A stretch of DNA of 64,000 bases from positions 62,001 to 126,000 of the forward strand of contig JAWKZS010000007.1 of NCBI GenBank assembly GCA_041395845.1, in the 5' to 3' direction. This DNA comes from Ch67 sp041395845. Its GTDB lineage: Bacteria; Pseudomonadota; Gammaproteobacteria; Pseudomonadales; Ketobacteraceae. The first letter of the stretch is position 1, and the number at the start of each line of letters is the position of its first letter. The notes below the pieces were generated by a model, which was given only the letters and a program-made list of their open reading frames with translations, ran no database searches and was not told the DNA's origin. Shown here one piece after another: positions 54,088 to 62,974 of the stretch. Position numbers and translations under genes: made by a program.

Positions 54088-54766
54088 ATGACCACCCTGG
54101 AACAGAACTGGCGCCAGGTGCTGACCCGGCTGCAGGACGCCGCCAGCCGCTACGGCCGCCCCACTCCCACCCTGCTGGCCGTCAGCAAGAACCACCCGGC
54201 AGCGGCGATCCGCACCCTGTTCAATCTGGGCCAGCGCGCCTTCGGCGAAAGCTACTGGCAGGAAGCCCAGGGCAAGCTGGCGGACCTGGCGGATCTGCCC
54301 ATCGACTGGCATTTCATTGGCCCGCTGCAGTCCAACAAGACCCGCCCGATCGCCGAACATTTCCACTGGGTGCACGGGGTGGACCGGGACAAAATCGCCC
54401 GCCGCCTGAGCGAGCAACGCCCGCCCCATCTGCCGCCACTGAACATCTGCCTGCAGGTGAATCTGGACGATGAGGCCACCAAGTCCGGCGTTGCACCGGC
54501 TGACGTGCTGGCCCTGGCGCTGGCGGTGAAGGATCTGCCCCGGCTGCAACTGCGCGGGCTGATGTGTATTCCCGAGCCGCACGACGACATCGACACCCAG
54601 CGCGCCACCTTCGCGCGGATGGGGGCGCTGTTACAGCAGCTGAAAGATGCGGGCATCAGCGGACTGGATACCCTGTCCATGGGCATGTCCGATGACATGG
54701 AAGCGGCAGTGGCGGAAGGCAGCACCATTGTGCGGGTAGGGACGGCGATTTTTGGAGCACTTGTAG
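54088..54766 (+). CDS. yggS: YggS-family PLP homeostasis protein (3' end uncertain)
   Basis: Residues 1-226 are a complete YggS/PLPBP barrel: LLAVSKNHPAAAI with the PLP Lys, FGESYWQEAQ, WHFIGPLQSNKTRPI, LMCIPEP, LSMGMSDDMEAAV and VRVGTAIFGA. Family members usually end within a few residues of this point. Here the frame instead stays open to 55389 through what looks like non-coding DNA into the next gene. A TAG at 54764-54766 in the +1 frame (context GGAGCACTTGTAG) is a plausible original stop, implying a small indel near 54756. It binds PLP and buffers its level; the pilT-yggS-proC order is that of Pseudomonas. Confidence 0.85.
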
Positions 54767-54937
54767 TACACCCTCAGGCATCCGCATGCTATCGAATCCC
54801 GGCGGGTTATAGACACCAGGCAGATGATTTGACGACCTTCTCACAATCTCACCCCCGTATTGGCGCTATCAAATTTTTCACCCACAATCATGAGTGTTCA
54901 TACGTCATGTCCTGCAGGAACAAAGGAGATTGGAAGC

Positions 54938-55528
54938 ATGGTTCGGATACTGAAGGTCTGCTGCTGATGCTGATGGCTTCAACGGCGCAAGCGGAATGGA
55001 CACAAGAGCAGTTGCACCAGGTACTCTCCACGCGCATCGAAGGCATCAAGTTCCTGGCCAAGAACAGCATGCTGCTGGATGCGGTCAAAGCACAGAACGG
55101 CAATCCGCTAACCCAGGACGAAATTCTGCGTATTGATGCCGAATGGCGGGCCGGCCAATCCCCCCAGCTCCAGACGGTGGCGCAATCCCACGCCAGCAAA
55201 TATCTCAAACACATGATCCGGCAGATGTCCAATACGTACAGTGAAGCCTTTGTCACGGACATGCTGGGTGCCAACGTGGCCATGTTTCCTGCCACCAGCG
55301 ACTTCTGGCAGGGTGATGAAGAGGCTTTCATCGAGGCCTATGCTGGCCGGCAAAGGCCAGGTCCACATCAGCGACGTATCCCGGGATGAAAGCACACAGG
55401 CCACTGCTGTGAAGGTGTCCGTACCGATGCTCGACGACAGCAAGGTAATCGGCGTACTGGTGATGGGCGTCAAACTGTCTGCCATCGAAGCGCAGCGGCT
55501 ACGGGATCTGAAAAAGCAATCCAATTAG
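54938..55528 (+). pseudogene. Periplasmic PDC/Cache-type sensor protein, frameshifted at both ends
   Basis: The ATG at 54938 has an excellent site (AAAGGAG about 9 nt upstream) and begins MVRIL; one base is then missing near 54953, after which GLLLMLMASTAQA gives a textbook signal peptide with AQA cleavage. The mature part (EWTQEQLHQVLSTRIEGIKFLAKNSMLLDAV...FVTDMLGANVAMFPATSDFWQGDEEAF) is a single PDC/Cache sensor fold. An extra C in GGCCGGC near 55348 shifts the frame; the end continues as GKGQVHISDVSRDEST...VIGVLVMGVKLSAIEAQRL. Corrected length is about 196 aa. It has no output domain and may be a secreted ligand-binding protein. Confidence 0.7.
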
Positions 55529-55683
55529 TTTCGTATCATCCGGCTCATCTTGCTGCTGCCCTCCCACACCCGGCCGGTTCCACTGGATCCGGTCGCTGAC
55601 ACATTTCCTTCTCGAAATTGCCATGCATTTATCGGACACTTATCACCAAACTGAAACAGCCTGACACAGGAATCGTCCTTCCC

Positions 55684-56494
55684 ATGACCATCAAGATCAC
55701 CTTTATCGGCGCCGGCAACATGGCCAGCAGCCTGGTGGGCGGCATCATCGCCAAAGGGTTTGACCCGCTCAACATCACCGTCACCGACGTCAACGACAGC
55801 CAGCTGGCCCAGGCCCGCAGCCAGTTCCAGGTCAACACCAGCCGCGACAACCTGAACGCCTGCCAGAAAGCCGATGTCATCGTGCTGGCGGTGAAACCCG
55901 GGAGTGATGGGGGATGTGGTGGCACCGCTGCCAGACATCGTGGCCACCCGCAGGCCACTGATCATCAGCATCGCCGCCGGCATCACGCTGGCGAAGCTGC
56001 AGGGCTGGCTGGGGCAGGACACCGCCATCGTGCGCTGCATGCCGAACACCCCCGCCCTGGTGGAAGCCGGTGCCACCGGCCTGTTCGCCAATGCCAACGT
56101 GTCGGATCTGCAGAAGGAACAGGCCCGCTCGATCCTGGCCTCGGTGGGCCTGGCCCTGTGGGTGGACAATGAAGACCAGATCGACGCCGTGACCGCCGTG
56201 TCCGGCAGCGGCCCGGCCTATTTCTTCCTGGTGATGGAAGCCATGATCGCCGCCGGCCAGGCGCTGGGCCTGTCGGAGCAGGTATCGCGCCAGCTGACCC
56301 TGCAGACTGCGCTGGGATCGGCCCAGATGGCGATCACCGGCAGCGTGGAACCGGCCGAACTGCGGCGCCGGGTGACCTCGCCGGGGGGCACCACCGAACG
56401 GGCGGTTTCCATCATGGAGCAGCAGGGGCTGCGTGACACCTTCCTGCAGGCCCTGACAGGCGCCTACGACCGCTCCAAGGAACTGGCGGGTTAA
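55684..56494 (+). pseudogene. proC: Pyrroline-5-carboxylate reductase, frameshifted
   Basis: The ATG at 55684 starts MTIKITFIGAGNMASSLVGGII, the NADPH-binding Rossmann motif. The frame holds to VIVLAVKPG and breaks near 55903, where AAACCCGGGAGTGATG appears to carry one extra base; the other frame continues as VMGDVVAPLPDIVATRRPLIISIAAGITL, MPNTPALVEAGATGLFAN, SGSGPAYFFLVMEAMI and SPGGTTERAV to a normal end. Corrected length is about 270 aa, as usual. It makes proline in the last biosynthetic step. All motifs are intact on both sides, arguing for a recent or artefactual indel. Confidence 0.87.
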
Positions 56495-56552
56495 CATCCC
56501 GCCATTTATTGTTATGATCTGGCCCTCCTGAACTGCGAAGGAACAACACCCA

Positions 56553-57101
56553 ATGGATGTCAGTGGCGCACTGAATTTTCTGCTCGTCTATCTGTTCGAC
56601 ATTTACATCATGATCGTGTTTACCCGCTTTCTGCTGCAGTTGCTGCGGGCGGATTTCTATAACCCCGTGTCCCAGTTCGTGGTCAAGGCCACCACCCCGG
56701 TACTCAAGCCGCTGCGCCGGATCGTTCCCGGCTATGGCGGGCTGGACAACGCCTCGCTGCTGCTGATGGCGGTGCTGATCCTGGCCAAGCTGCTGATCTG
56801 GGCCTACCTGCAGATCGGGGCGCTGATTCCGTTTGGCCCGCTGGCCCTGCTGTTCCTGAAGTCGGCGGCCGCCACGGTCATCAACTACTTCATGTTCATT
56901 ATTTTCATCGGCGCCATCATGAGCTGGGTGGTGCAGGGCTATCATCCGGTGTCCTCGGTGCTGTTCCAGCTGGCCGACCCGATTGTCGCGCCGGTGCGCC
57001 GTATCCTGCCGCCCATGGGCGGGCTGGATCTGTCGCCGATGCTGGTGATGCTGGGCCTGTACTTCCTCAAGATCCTGTTCAAACTCAATGGCATACCCTG
57101 A
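56553..57101 (+). CDS. yggT: YggT family membrane protein
   Basis: 182 aa with two repeated halves, each with two TM segments and a PVLKPLRRIVPGYGGLDNASLL or PIVAPVRRILPPMGGLDLSPML motif, the mark of YggT. Function is not settled; the family is linked to osmotic tolerance and, in some bacteria, to cell division or thylakoid membranes. It follows proC and is immediately followed by yggU with no spacer. Confidence 0.94.
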   Translation: MDVSGALNFLLVYLFDIYIMIVFTRFLLQLLRADFYNPVSQFVVKATTPVLKPLRRIVPGYGGLDNASLLLMAVLILAKLLIWAYLQIGALIPFGPLALLFLKSAAATVINYFMFIIFIGAIMSWVVQGYHPVSSVLFQLADPIVAPVRRILPPMGGLDLSPMLVMLGLYFLKILFKLNGIP

Positions 57102-57398
57102 GTGGCCGACTGGTACCAGTGGGACGGCAGTGACCTGATCCTGCACTGCCGCCTGCAGCCCAAGGCATCCAGCGACGAACTGGTGGGCGCCCAGGGGGAT
57201 GAACTCAAGATCCGCATTACCGCGCCACCGGTGGATGGCAAGGCCAACGCCCACCTCACTGCCTTTATCGCCAAGAGCTTCGGCGTCGCCAGGAGCCGGG
57301 TGACCATTGAAAAAGGTGAATTGGGGCGCAGCAAGCGCCTGCGTATTCACGCGCCGGACAAAATTCCTGCTAAGCTGAACATAATCAAACCGAACTAG
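57102..57398 (+). CDS. yggU: UPF0235 / DUF167 protein YggU
   Basis: 98 aa with GTG as start codon, lying directly after the yggT TGA, so translation is coupled. Conserved features: LHCRLQPKASSDELVG, ITAPPVDGKANAHL and the basic stretch LGRSKRLRIH. Small cytoplasmic protein of unknown function; yggT-yggU linkage is widespread. Confidence 0.93.
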   Translation: MADWYQWDGSDLILHCRLQPKASSDELVGAQGDELKIRITAPPVDGKANAHLTAFIAKSFGVARSRVTIEKGELGRSKRLRIHAPDKIPAKLNIIKPN

Positions 57399-57488
57399 GT
57401 CAGATGCTTAGGCGGTTTATCGGGGGTGCGCTTCAGGCCGAAGCGTGGTATTCACCAGCGGAAACGGTTTCTATTCGGGCAAGGGTTC

Positions 57489-59477
57489 ATGGATTCAGCG
57501 CGTCTTTCCAGTCAGATGGATGCCTATCTGCAGTGGCGGCAGGAGATCTACCGCGAGCTGACCCGTTACCGTGGCTGGCTGCATGACCACAACCTGGAAA
57601 GCGAGGAGCTGTCCCACAAGCTGGACGAAGCCCTGCAGACCCTGAAAGACGACCGCATTACCATCGCCTTCGTGGGTGAGTTTTCCCGCGGCAAGACCGA
57701 ACTGATCAACGCCCTGTTCTTTGCCCATTACGGTACCCGCATCCTGCCCTCGGGCGCCGGCCGCACCACCATGTGCCCCACCGAACTGTTTTACGATCAC
57801 CGCGCCCAGGACAGCTATATCCGCCTGCTGCCCATCGAGACCCGCATGGTGGGCTCGAGCCTGGCCAGCTTCCGCAAGATTCCCGACAAGTGGATCTTTG
57901 TACCGCTCAACCACAAAGATCCCAAGATGCTGAAGAAGGCGTTTGCAGAAGTGGCAAACAGCAAGGCGGTATCCCCCAATGAAGCGGCCGCCATGGGCTT
58001 CCAGGTGGAACTGCTGGAAGCGGCGCCGGACAAGCCGGACAAGGTGCTGATTCCAGCCTGGCGCCACGCCATGATCAGCTTCGATCACCCGCTGCTGCGG
58101 CAGGGACTCACCATCATCGACACCCCCGGTCTGAACGCCCTGGGCTGCGAACCGGAACTGACCTTCAGCCTGCTGCCGGAAGCGCAATCCATTCTGCTGT
58201 TGCTGTCGGCGTCCACCGGCGTCAGCGCCACCGACCTGGACATCTGGAACCGCCACATCCGCGATCTGTCGCTGCGGGAATCCACCGGAGTCTATGCGGT
58301 GCTGAACAAGATCGACGCGGTGTGGGACGAACTGGAATCCAACGAACACAATGAAAAGGTACTGGCCACCATTCGCGGTCAGTGCGCACGGCAACTGGCC
58401 ATCGCACCGGATGAAATCCTGATCGTGTCCGCGAAGGAAGGTCTGCTGGCGCAAGTGGAAGGCAACCTGCCGCGGCTGGAGCGCAGCCGACTGCCGGCAC
58501 TGGAAGAACTGCTGTCCAACGACATGATGCGACGCAAGGAACACCTGATCCAGAAAGCCGTGATCAAGGATATCCACGCCATGCTGCACGGCAGCAAGAA
58601 GACCCTGCTGCGCCGGCGCGAAACCGTGCTCGACGAATTGAGACTGCTCAAGTCGGAAGAATCCAACCGCAAGGAACAGCTGGAAGACCTGCTGCAGACC
58701 GCCAAGAGCGAACAGGCGTTCTATCACAAGAAGCTGATTCTGCTGAAATCCAGCCGCAAGATGATCGAGCGCGAAGGCGCTGCCATGCTGGAACCGGTCA
58801 GCCCGGCGAAACTCGATCACTACCTGAAGGAAGCCGGCAAGGCGCTGACGTCGAGCTGGACCATCGTCGGCATGAACAACGCCATCGACAATTTTTTCGA
58901 TAATCTGAAAGCCGACATGACGGCACTGGCGCGCAAGCAGGAACAGGTGCAGAGCATGGTGGCCGACATCTATGCCCGCTATGAAGCCGAACAGGGTCTG
59001 GCGCCGCTGGATTATCCCCGCTTCAGTTCCCGGGAACACCTGACCCGGCTTGATGACCTGCGCACCAAGTCCGGCAGTTTCCGCCGCAATCTGCGCAAGC
59101 TGCTGACCGAGCAGAAAGCCACGTCAAAACGCTTCCTGTCGACTATCGTGTCCGAAGGTTCGAGCATTTACCGGCAGTTCGAAAAGAGCGGCCGCGACTG
59201 GCTCAACAATGTGCTGATGCCGCTGTTCCAGAATGCCCAGGAGCAGAAACAGCTGCTGGACGATCACGTGCTGAAACTGCGCACCCTGGCCAATGCGGAT
59301 GACAACGCCGGCGATCGCATCGAGCAGATGGAAACCATGTTGCAGGACGTGGAAGACCAGCTCAGCGAGGTCGAAGACATGATCAAGGGGCTGCGCAAGC
59401 CGGCGCCGATCCATCAGCAGAAGAAAGTCATTCCCCTGATCACCGCCCAGTTTTCGCCGTCCACCCTGAAGGGCTGA
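57489..59477 (+). CDS. Bacterial dynamin-like GTPase
   Basis: 662 aa from the ATG at 57489, with AAGGG close upstream; the frame is open to 57426. GTPase motifs: G1 GEFSRGKT at 63-70, switch region with GAGRTTMCPTELF, G3 IIDTPGLNALG near 209, and G4 LNKIDAVW near 271. The C-terminal half is long and helical with coiled-coil potential (RRETVLDELRLLKSEESNRKEQLEDLL, and the tail EQMETMLQDVEDQLSEVEDMIKGL), as in dynamin stalk/assembly regions. No transmembrane segment. Likely acts in membrane remodelling, stress or phage tolerance, or division; the specific role is unknown. Single gene, not paired with a second dynamin. Confidence 0.85.
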   Translation: MDSARLSSQMDAYLQWRQEIYRELTRYRGWLHDHNLESEELSHKLDEALQTLKDDRITIAFVGEFSRGKTELINALFFAHYGTRILPSGAGRTTMCPTELFYDHRAQDSYIRLLPIETRMVGSSLASFRKIPDKWIFVPLNHKDPKMLKKAFAEVANSKAVSPNEAAAMGFQVELLEAAPDKPDKVLIPAWRHAMISFDHPLLRQGLTIIDTPGLNALGCEPELTFSLLPEAQSILLLLSASTGVSATDLDIWNRHIRDLSLRESTGVYAVLNKIDAVWDELESNEHNEKVLATIRGQCARQLAIAPDEILIVSAKEGLLAQVEGNLPRLERSRLPALEELLSNDMMRRKEHLIQKAVIKDIHAMLHGSKKTLLRRRETVLDELRLLKSEESNRKEQLEDLLQTAKSEQAFYHKKLILLKSSRKMIEREGAAMLEPVSPAKLDHYLKEAGKALTSSWTIVGMNNAIDNFFDNLKADMTALARKQEQVQSMVADIYARYEAEQGLAPLDYPRFSSREHLTRLDDLRTKSGSFRRNLRKLLTEQKATSKRFLSTIVSEGSSIYRQFEKSGRDWLNNVLMPLFQNAQEQKQLLDDHVLKLRTLANADDNAGDRIEQMETMLQDVEDQLSEVEDMIKGLRKPAPIHQQKKVIPLITAQFSPSTLKG

Positions 59478-59483
59478 GCCGTC

Positions 59484-59518
59484 CCGGCGCGATTGCGCGC
59501 AACGCAGAGCGGCGCCGG
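59484..59518. terminator. GC-rich inverted repeat between convergent genes
   Basis: CCGGCGC and GCGCCGG are separated by 21 nt in the 43-bp gap between the dynamin-like gene and the thiolase gene. A shared convergent terminator is possible, but there is no T-tract on either side. Confidence 0.3.
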
Positions 59519-59520
59519 CT

Positions 59521-60825
59521 TCAGGACAGCGCGGCGGGGTTTTCCAGCAACAATGCCGCACCCAATCCACCACCGGCACAGGTGGCCACCACCGCGTAGC
59601 GCTGATTTTCCTTCTGCAACCGTTGTGCCGCCGTCTGCAGCAGACGCACGCCAGTGGCAGCAAACGGATTCCCCAGCGCCAGCGATCCACCCCAGGTATT
59701 GAGTTGTTCCAGCGGAATCTCGCCGCAGGGGAATTCGCGACCAAAACGCTGATCGATGAAATCCCGCGACGCCATGCACTGGCGGTTGATCAGTACCTGG
59801 GTCGCAAATGCTTCATGAATTTCCCACACCCCAATGGCGTCGAAATCCAGGCCGTTGCGTGCCAGCAGTTTCGGAATGGTCAGCGCCGGGCCCAGCAACA
59901 TTTCGGTTTCCAGACGCCCCACCCCCGCCAGCAGATAATCCCGCACGATGGCCAGCGGCTGCAGGCCATGGGCTTGCACAGCGCCCATTGCACCCAGCAG
60001 CACGACGCCCGCACCATCGGTAAAACGCGAGGCATTGCCCGCGGTGATCACACCGTTGGCACGATCGAACACCGGTTTCAGGCGAGCCAGTTTTTCCGCC
60101 GTTGTATCGGCGCGAATGCTGTTGTCGTCGGTCACCGTGAGGCCCGCCGTCTGCACCGGCACGATCTGCTCGCGGTAGTAACCCTGCTGCGTCGCGCTGG
60201 CCGCACAGGCATGGCTGCGGGCGGCAAAGGCATCGCTGTCGGCACGGCTGGCACCAAAGGTCTGCACCATGGCTTCGCAGGCCGATCCCATGGTCAGCCC
60301 GGTGGTGTAGTCCGCACTCATGGGCAGATCCAGTTTCAGATCCCAGGGCCGCAGGCTGGCCAGCAGTTTCAGCCGTTCCTTGCTGTCGCGACGCTGCCGC
60401 ACTTTCATCAGGGTGCGGCGGATTTTCTGCGACAGCCGGATCGGTACGTCGGAAAAATTTTCGGTGCCACCGGCAATGCCGAACTGCATGCGACCCAGGG
60501 CAATATCGCTGCAGATATTCATCACCCCCACGCTGGGGGAAATGCCCGCCATCGCCACGGTGTACGCCGGGACCGCGGGCGGCATGCCCGCCTTCAGCAT
60601 CGCTTCCCGCGCCACGTTGGTGGTGTTGATTTCATGCAGCACGGTGCCCATCACCACCAGTTCGATCAGGGCCGGGTCCAGATCTGCCCGCTGCAGCAGG
60701 CCGCGCAGGGCGAAGGCGCCCAGCTCAAAACTCATCAACTCGGAATAGGCACCGGCGCTTTCCAGAAACGGGGTACGGGCCGCCGCCACCAGCACCGGCA
60801 GTTGATCTTGGGGAACAGCCTTCAT
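59521..60825 (-). CDS. Thiolase-family protein lacking catalytic Cys and His
   Basis: 434 aa, best resembling the FadI / mitochondrial trifunctional beta-subunit thiolase group (AGGTENFSDVPIRLSQKIRR, GVWEIHEAFATQV, NTWGGSLALG). In that group the nucleophile lies in a VTMACIS-like motif; here it is VAMAGIS, with Gly94 (codon GGC, one base from TGC) in place of Cys. The GHPFGATG motif reads GNPFAATG, so that catalytic His is Asn386. The other conserved residues remain: His337 in HEAFA and Cys416 in CAGGGLG. Claisen or thiolytic chemistry by the standard mechanism seems impossible. Start overlaps the MaoC stop by ATGA, so the two are made together. Confidence 0.88.
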   Translation of the reverse strand: MKAVPQDQLPVLVAAARTPFLESAGAYSELMSFELGAFALRGLLQRADLDPALIELVVMGTVLHEINTTNVAREAMLKAGMPPAVPAYTVAMAGISPSVGVMNICSDIALGRMQFGIAGGTENFSDVPIRLSQKIRRTLMKVRQRRDSKERLKLLASLRPWDLKLDLPMSADYTTGLTMGSACEAMVQTFGASRADSDAFAARSHACAASATQQGYYREQIVPVQTAGLTVTDDNSIRADTTAEKLARLKPVFDRANGVITAGNASRFTDGAGVVLLGAMGAVQAHGLQPLAIVRDYLLAGVGRLETEMLLGPALTIPKLLARNGLDFDAIGVWEIHEAFATQVLINRQCMASRDFIDQRFGREFPCGEIPLEQLNTWGGSLALGNPFAATGVRLLQTAAQRLQKENQRYAVVATCAGGGLGAALLLENPAALS

Positions 60826-61721
60826 ACAGCAGCCTCCAGCGGACAGTAATGACCGGCCTGATACAGCGTACCGGCAGTGTCGATCAGGCGAAAGGCGATG
60901 CGCCCCTGGTCGTCGGCCGTTTGGGCCTGCTGGATCAGCAGCGGTGGACTGGGCAGTGGCAGCGGCCGCACGAAACGGGTCTCGATTTCGCCAAAGCGGG
61001 CGCCATGGCGCTGCAGGGCTTCGTATACCTGAGCGAAGGCACCGTAGCCATGCATGATGCAGCCCTTGAAGCGGGTACGTCGCGCCAGCGCCGGCAAGGT
61101 GTGGATCGGGTTGAAATCGCCGGTCAGCCAGAAGAAGGTCTGGCCTTCGCTGGCGCTGGCCTGCCAGCGATCCACCGTGACGAACTCCGGCTCGCTGCGG
61201 GGCTTGTCGCTGTCGCCGCCAGAGCGTTTCTTCAGTACCACTGCCGCAATGGCATCCACCGTCATGGCCAGGGGTACTGAACGGGTTCCCACGGTCACCC
61301 TGGAATGAATCCGGGCCCGGTAGCCGTCGTCACTGGCGTCCAGCAGATCACCGTGCAGCAGAAGGGATTCGCCCTCGGGCACCGGGTGATGCAGCTGCAG
61401 GCGCACGCCCTGATTGAGCACGCTGAGCAGCTGATAGGGGGACTGGGCTGTCAGATCCGCCACCACCGGCATGGTGATCTTGGCACACACCAGATGGGGT
61501 GGAATGCCGGGCAGATCCTCCGCCTGGCACCACTGCCGGTAAGCGGTCAGCAATTCCGCCGAAGGTGCCGGGGCTGTGCGTTCCACTGCCTGCGGTGCCC
61601 GCTGGCGCCCCTTGAACGGCAGCACGGAGCGCAGCCCGCCCAGGGCCATGGCGCTGATGGTATCGCGGTGTTCCAGCAGCAGGCGGAACGGCAGATCGGC
61701 GACGGTGACAGGCTTGTTCAT
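60822..61721 (-). CDS. MaoC-like hotdog-fold enoyl hydratase/dehydratase
   Basis: 299 aa from the ATG at 61721, with GGGAG about 10 nt upstream; the long upstream open frame (to 62117) is antisense to the AraC gene and is rejected. It looks like a double hotdog: a diverged first half and a second half with the catalytic pair Asp202 and His207 in LTGDFNPIHTLP, plus the usual IMHGYGAFAQV helix. Such enzymes hydrate enoyl-CoA or dehydrate 3-hydroxyacyl thioesters. Its stop overlaps the start of the degenerate thiolase gene, implying a shared pathway or complex in acyl-CoA metabolism. Substrate unknown. Confidence 0.86.
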   Translation of the reverse strand: MNKPVTVADLPFRLLLEHRDTISAMALGGLRSVLPFKGRQRAPQAVERTAPAPSAELLTAYRQWCQAEDLPGIPPHLVCAKITMPVVADLTAQSPYQLLSVLNQGVRLQLHHPVPEGESLLLHGDLLDASDDGYRARIHSRVTVGTRSVPLAMTVDAIAAVVLKKRSGGDSDKPRSEPEFVTVDRWQASASEGQTFFWLTGDFNPIHTLPALARRTRFKGCIMHGYGAFAQVYEALQRHGARFGEIETRFVRPLPLPSPPLLIQQAQTADDQGRIAFRLIDTAGTLYQAGHYCPLEAAV

Positions 61722-61753
61722 GCAGGTGGACTCCCGACAAACGTTGGACTGCT

Positions 61754-61795
61754 GCAAGGATGCCGCAAATCCGGGCAGCCGGTAAGCATCCTTGC
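61754..61795. promoter_or_regulatory. Inverted repeat in the MaoC/AraC divergent region
   Basis: GCAAGGATGC at 61754-61763 and its exact reverse complement GCATCCTTGC at 61786-61795, spacing 22 bp, sit in the 150-bp space between the divergent maoC-like and araC-like genes. The spacing (centres 32 bp apart, three helical turns) suits a dimeric regulator. Candidate operator for the AraC-family protein. Confidence 0.45.
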
Positions 61796-61871
61796 TGACA
61801 CCCGGGGTGCAGAAAGTGACAGATGACGCCAACCCTTTCATACTGACGTTTTTCGCTTGCACAGGTCGTCG

Positions 61872-62873
61872 ATGCTGTTTCCCGTTACCTACATTCGCCT
61901 GCTGGCCCGTACCCTTGCGCTCGATGAGCCGCGGCGGCAACAGCTGCTGGCAGGCAGCAGGCTCGCGCCGGCAGCACTGGAGCGGCTGGACCAGTCGATC
62001 AGCGGGGACGACATCCTGCGGATTCTGCGCAACCTTCTTGCAATGACAGAGCAGCCCTGCCTTGGCCTGTACCTGGGCAGTCGCCTGCCCCTGGCGGCCC
62101 ACGGCCCGCTGGGACACCTGCTGTCGGCCAGCCCGGACCTGGCCAGCGCCTGGGAAGCCCTGGCCCGCTATCAGGTGTTGCGCCTGCCCCTGATCAGCCT
62201 GCAGTGCCTGCGCACACCGGATCGGTTCCTGTTCGAACTACAGCTGCCGGAAGGACTGGGGGATGCCGGATGGCTGCTGGTGGAAGCGCTGGTCATCACC
62301 ATCCAGCGCAGTATTGAACTGGTGACCGGCCGCCCGCTGGTGGAGGCGGAAATCGACCTGCAGCAACCGGCCCCGGCCAGTCTGACCGACTACACCCGCT
62401 ACCTGCCCGGCCAGCTGCGCTTCGGCCAGCCGCTGAACCGGGTGAGCGTTCCCATGACGCTGATGACCCAACCCAACCCCTATGGCGATTCCGCTGTGTG
62501 GGAACAGGCCCTGGCCCTGTGCGCCCGCCTGGCTCCGCCACCGGCCGGCGAGCGTGCGTCCCTGGCGGATGCCCTGCGCCAACTGCTGCAGCAGGAGGCC
62601 GGCAGGCGCTGGACGCTGGAAGAAATCGCCGAGTATTTCCACCTGTCCCCCCGCACTGTCATCCGCCGCCTCAAGGCAGAAGGGGTACGTTACCAGCAAC
62701 TGCTGGACGAGGTGCTGGCGTCCCAGGCCAAACTCTGCCTGCGCAGCCCCGGTCACACGGTGGAGTCCGTGGCGGCAGCCCTGGGCTATCAGGATGCCTC
62801 GGCGTTCCGCCGCGCATTCAAACGCTGGACCGGGCTGGCGCCGTCGGACTGGCAACAACGCCCGCCCCACTGA
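61872..62873 (+). CDS. AraC-family transcriptional regulator (OruR/ArgR-like layout)
   Basis: 333 aa from the ATG at 61872; a TTG five codons earlier is in frame. The N-terminal 190 residues (LRNLLAMTEQPCLGLYLGSRLPLAAHGPLGHLLSASPDL) match the arabinose-binding-like domain typical of this group. The C-terminal AraC double HTH is at about 250-330: WTLEEIAEYFHLSPRTVIRRLKAEGVRYQQLLDEV and VAAALGYQDASAFRRAFKRWTG. Divergent from the MaoC-thiolase pair and 101 bp upstream of a hydrolase gene, it probably regulates one or both, perhaps responding to a fatty acid or acyl compound. Ribosome site is weak. Confidence 0.9.
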   Translation: MLFPVTYIRLLARTLALDEPRRQQLLAGSRLAPAALERLDQSISGDDILRILRNLLAMTEQPCLGLYLGSRLPLAAHGPLGHLLSASPDLASAWEALARYQVLRLPLISLQCLRTPDRFLFELQLPEGLGDAGWLLVEALVITIQRSIELVTGRPLVEAEIDLQQPAPASLTDYTRYLPGQLRFGQPLNRVSVPMTLMTQPNPYGDSAVWEQALALCARLAPPPAGERASLADALRQLLQQEAGRRWTLEEIAEYFHLSPRTVIRRLKAEGVRYQQLLDEVLASQAKLCLRSPGHTVESVAAALGYQDASAFRRAFKRWTGLAPSDWQQRPPH

Positions 62874-62974
62874 CGGGCCTGTCAGCTTCTGCCCGGTGGC
62901 TGGCATCATCTGCACTTGGGCAGACACGTCCAACCGGTCAGACTGCAACCCATCTCCTCTGCGTCGTTTCCGGC

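Noticed and set aside
61722..62117. N-terminal extension of the MaoC-like protein
   Set aside because: It is antisense to the AraC gene, has low-complexity composition, and a good ribosome site precedes the ATG at 61721.
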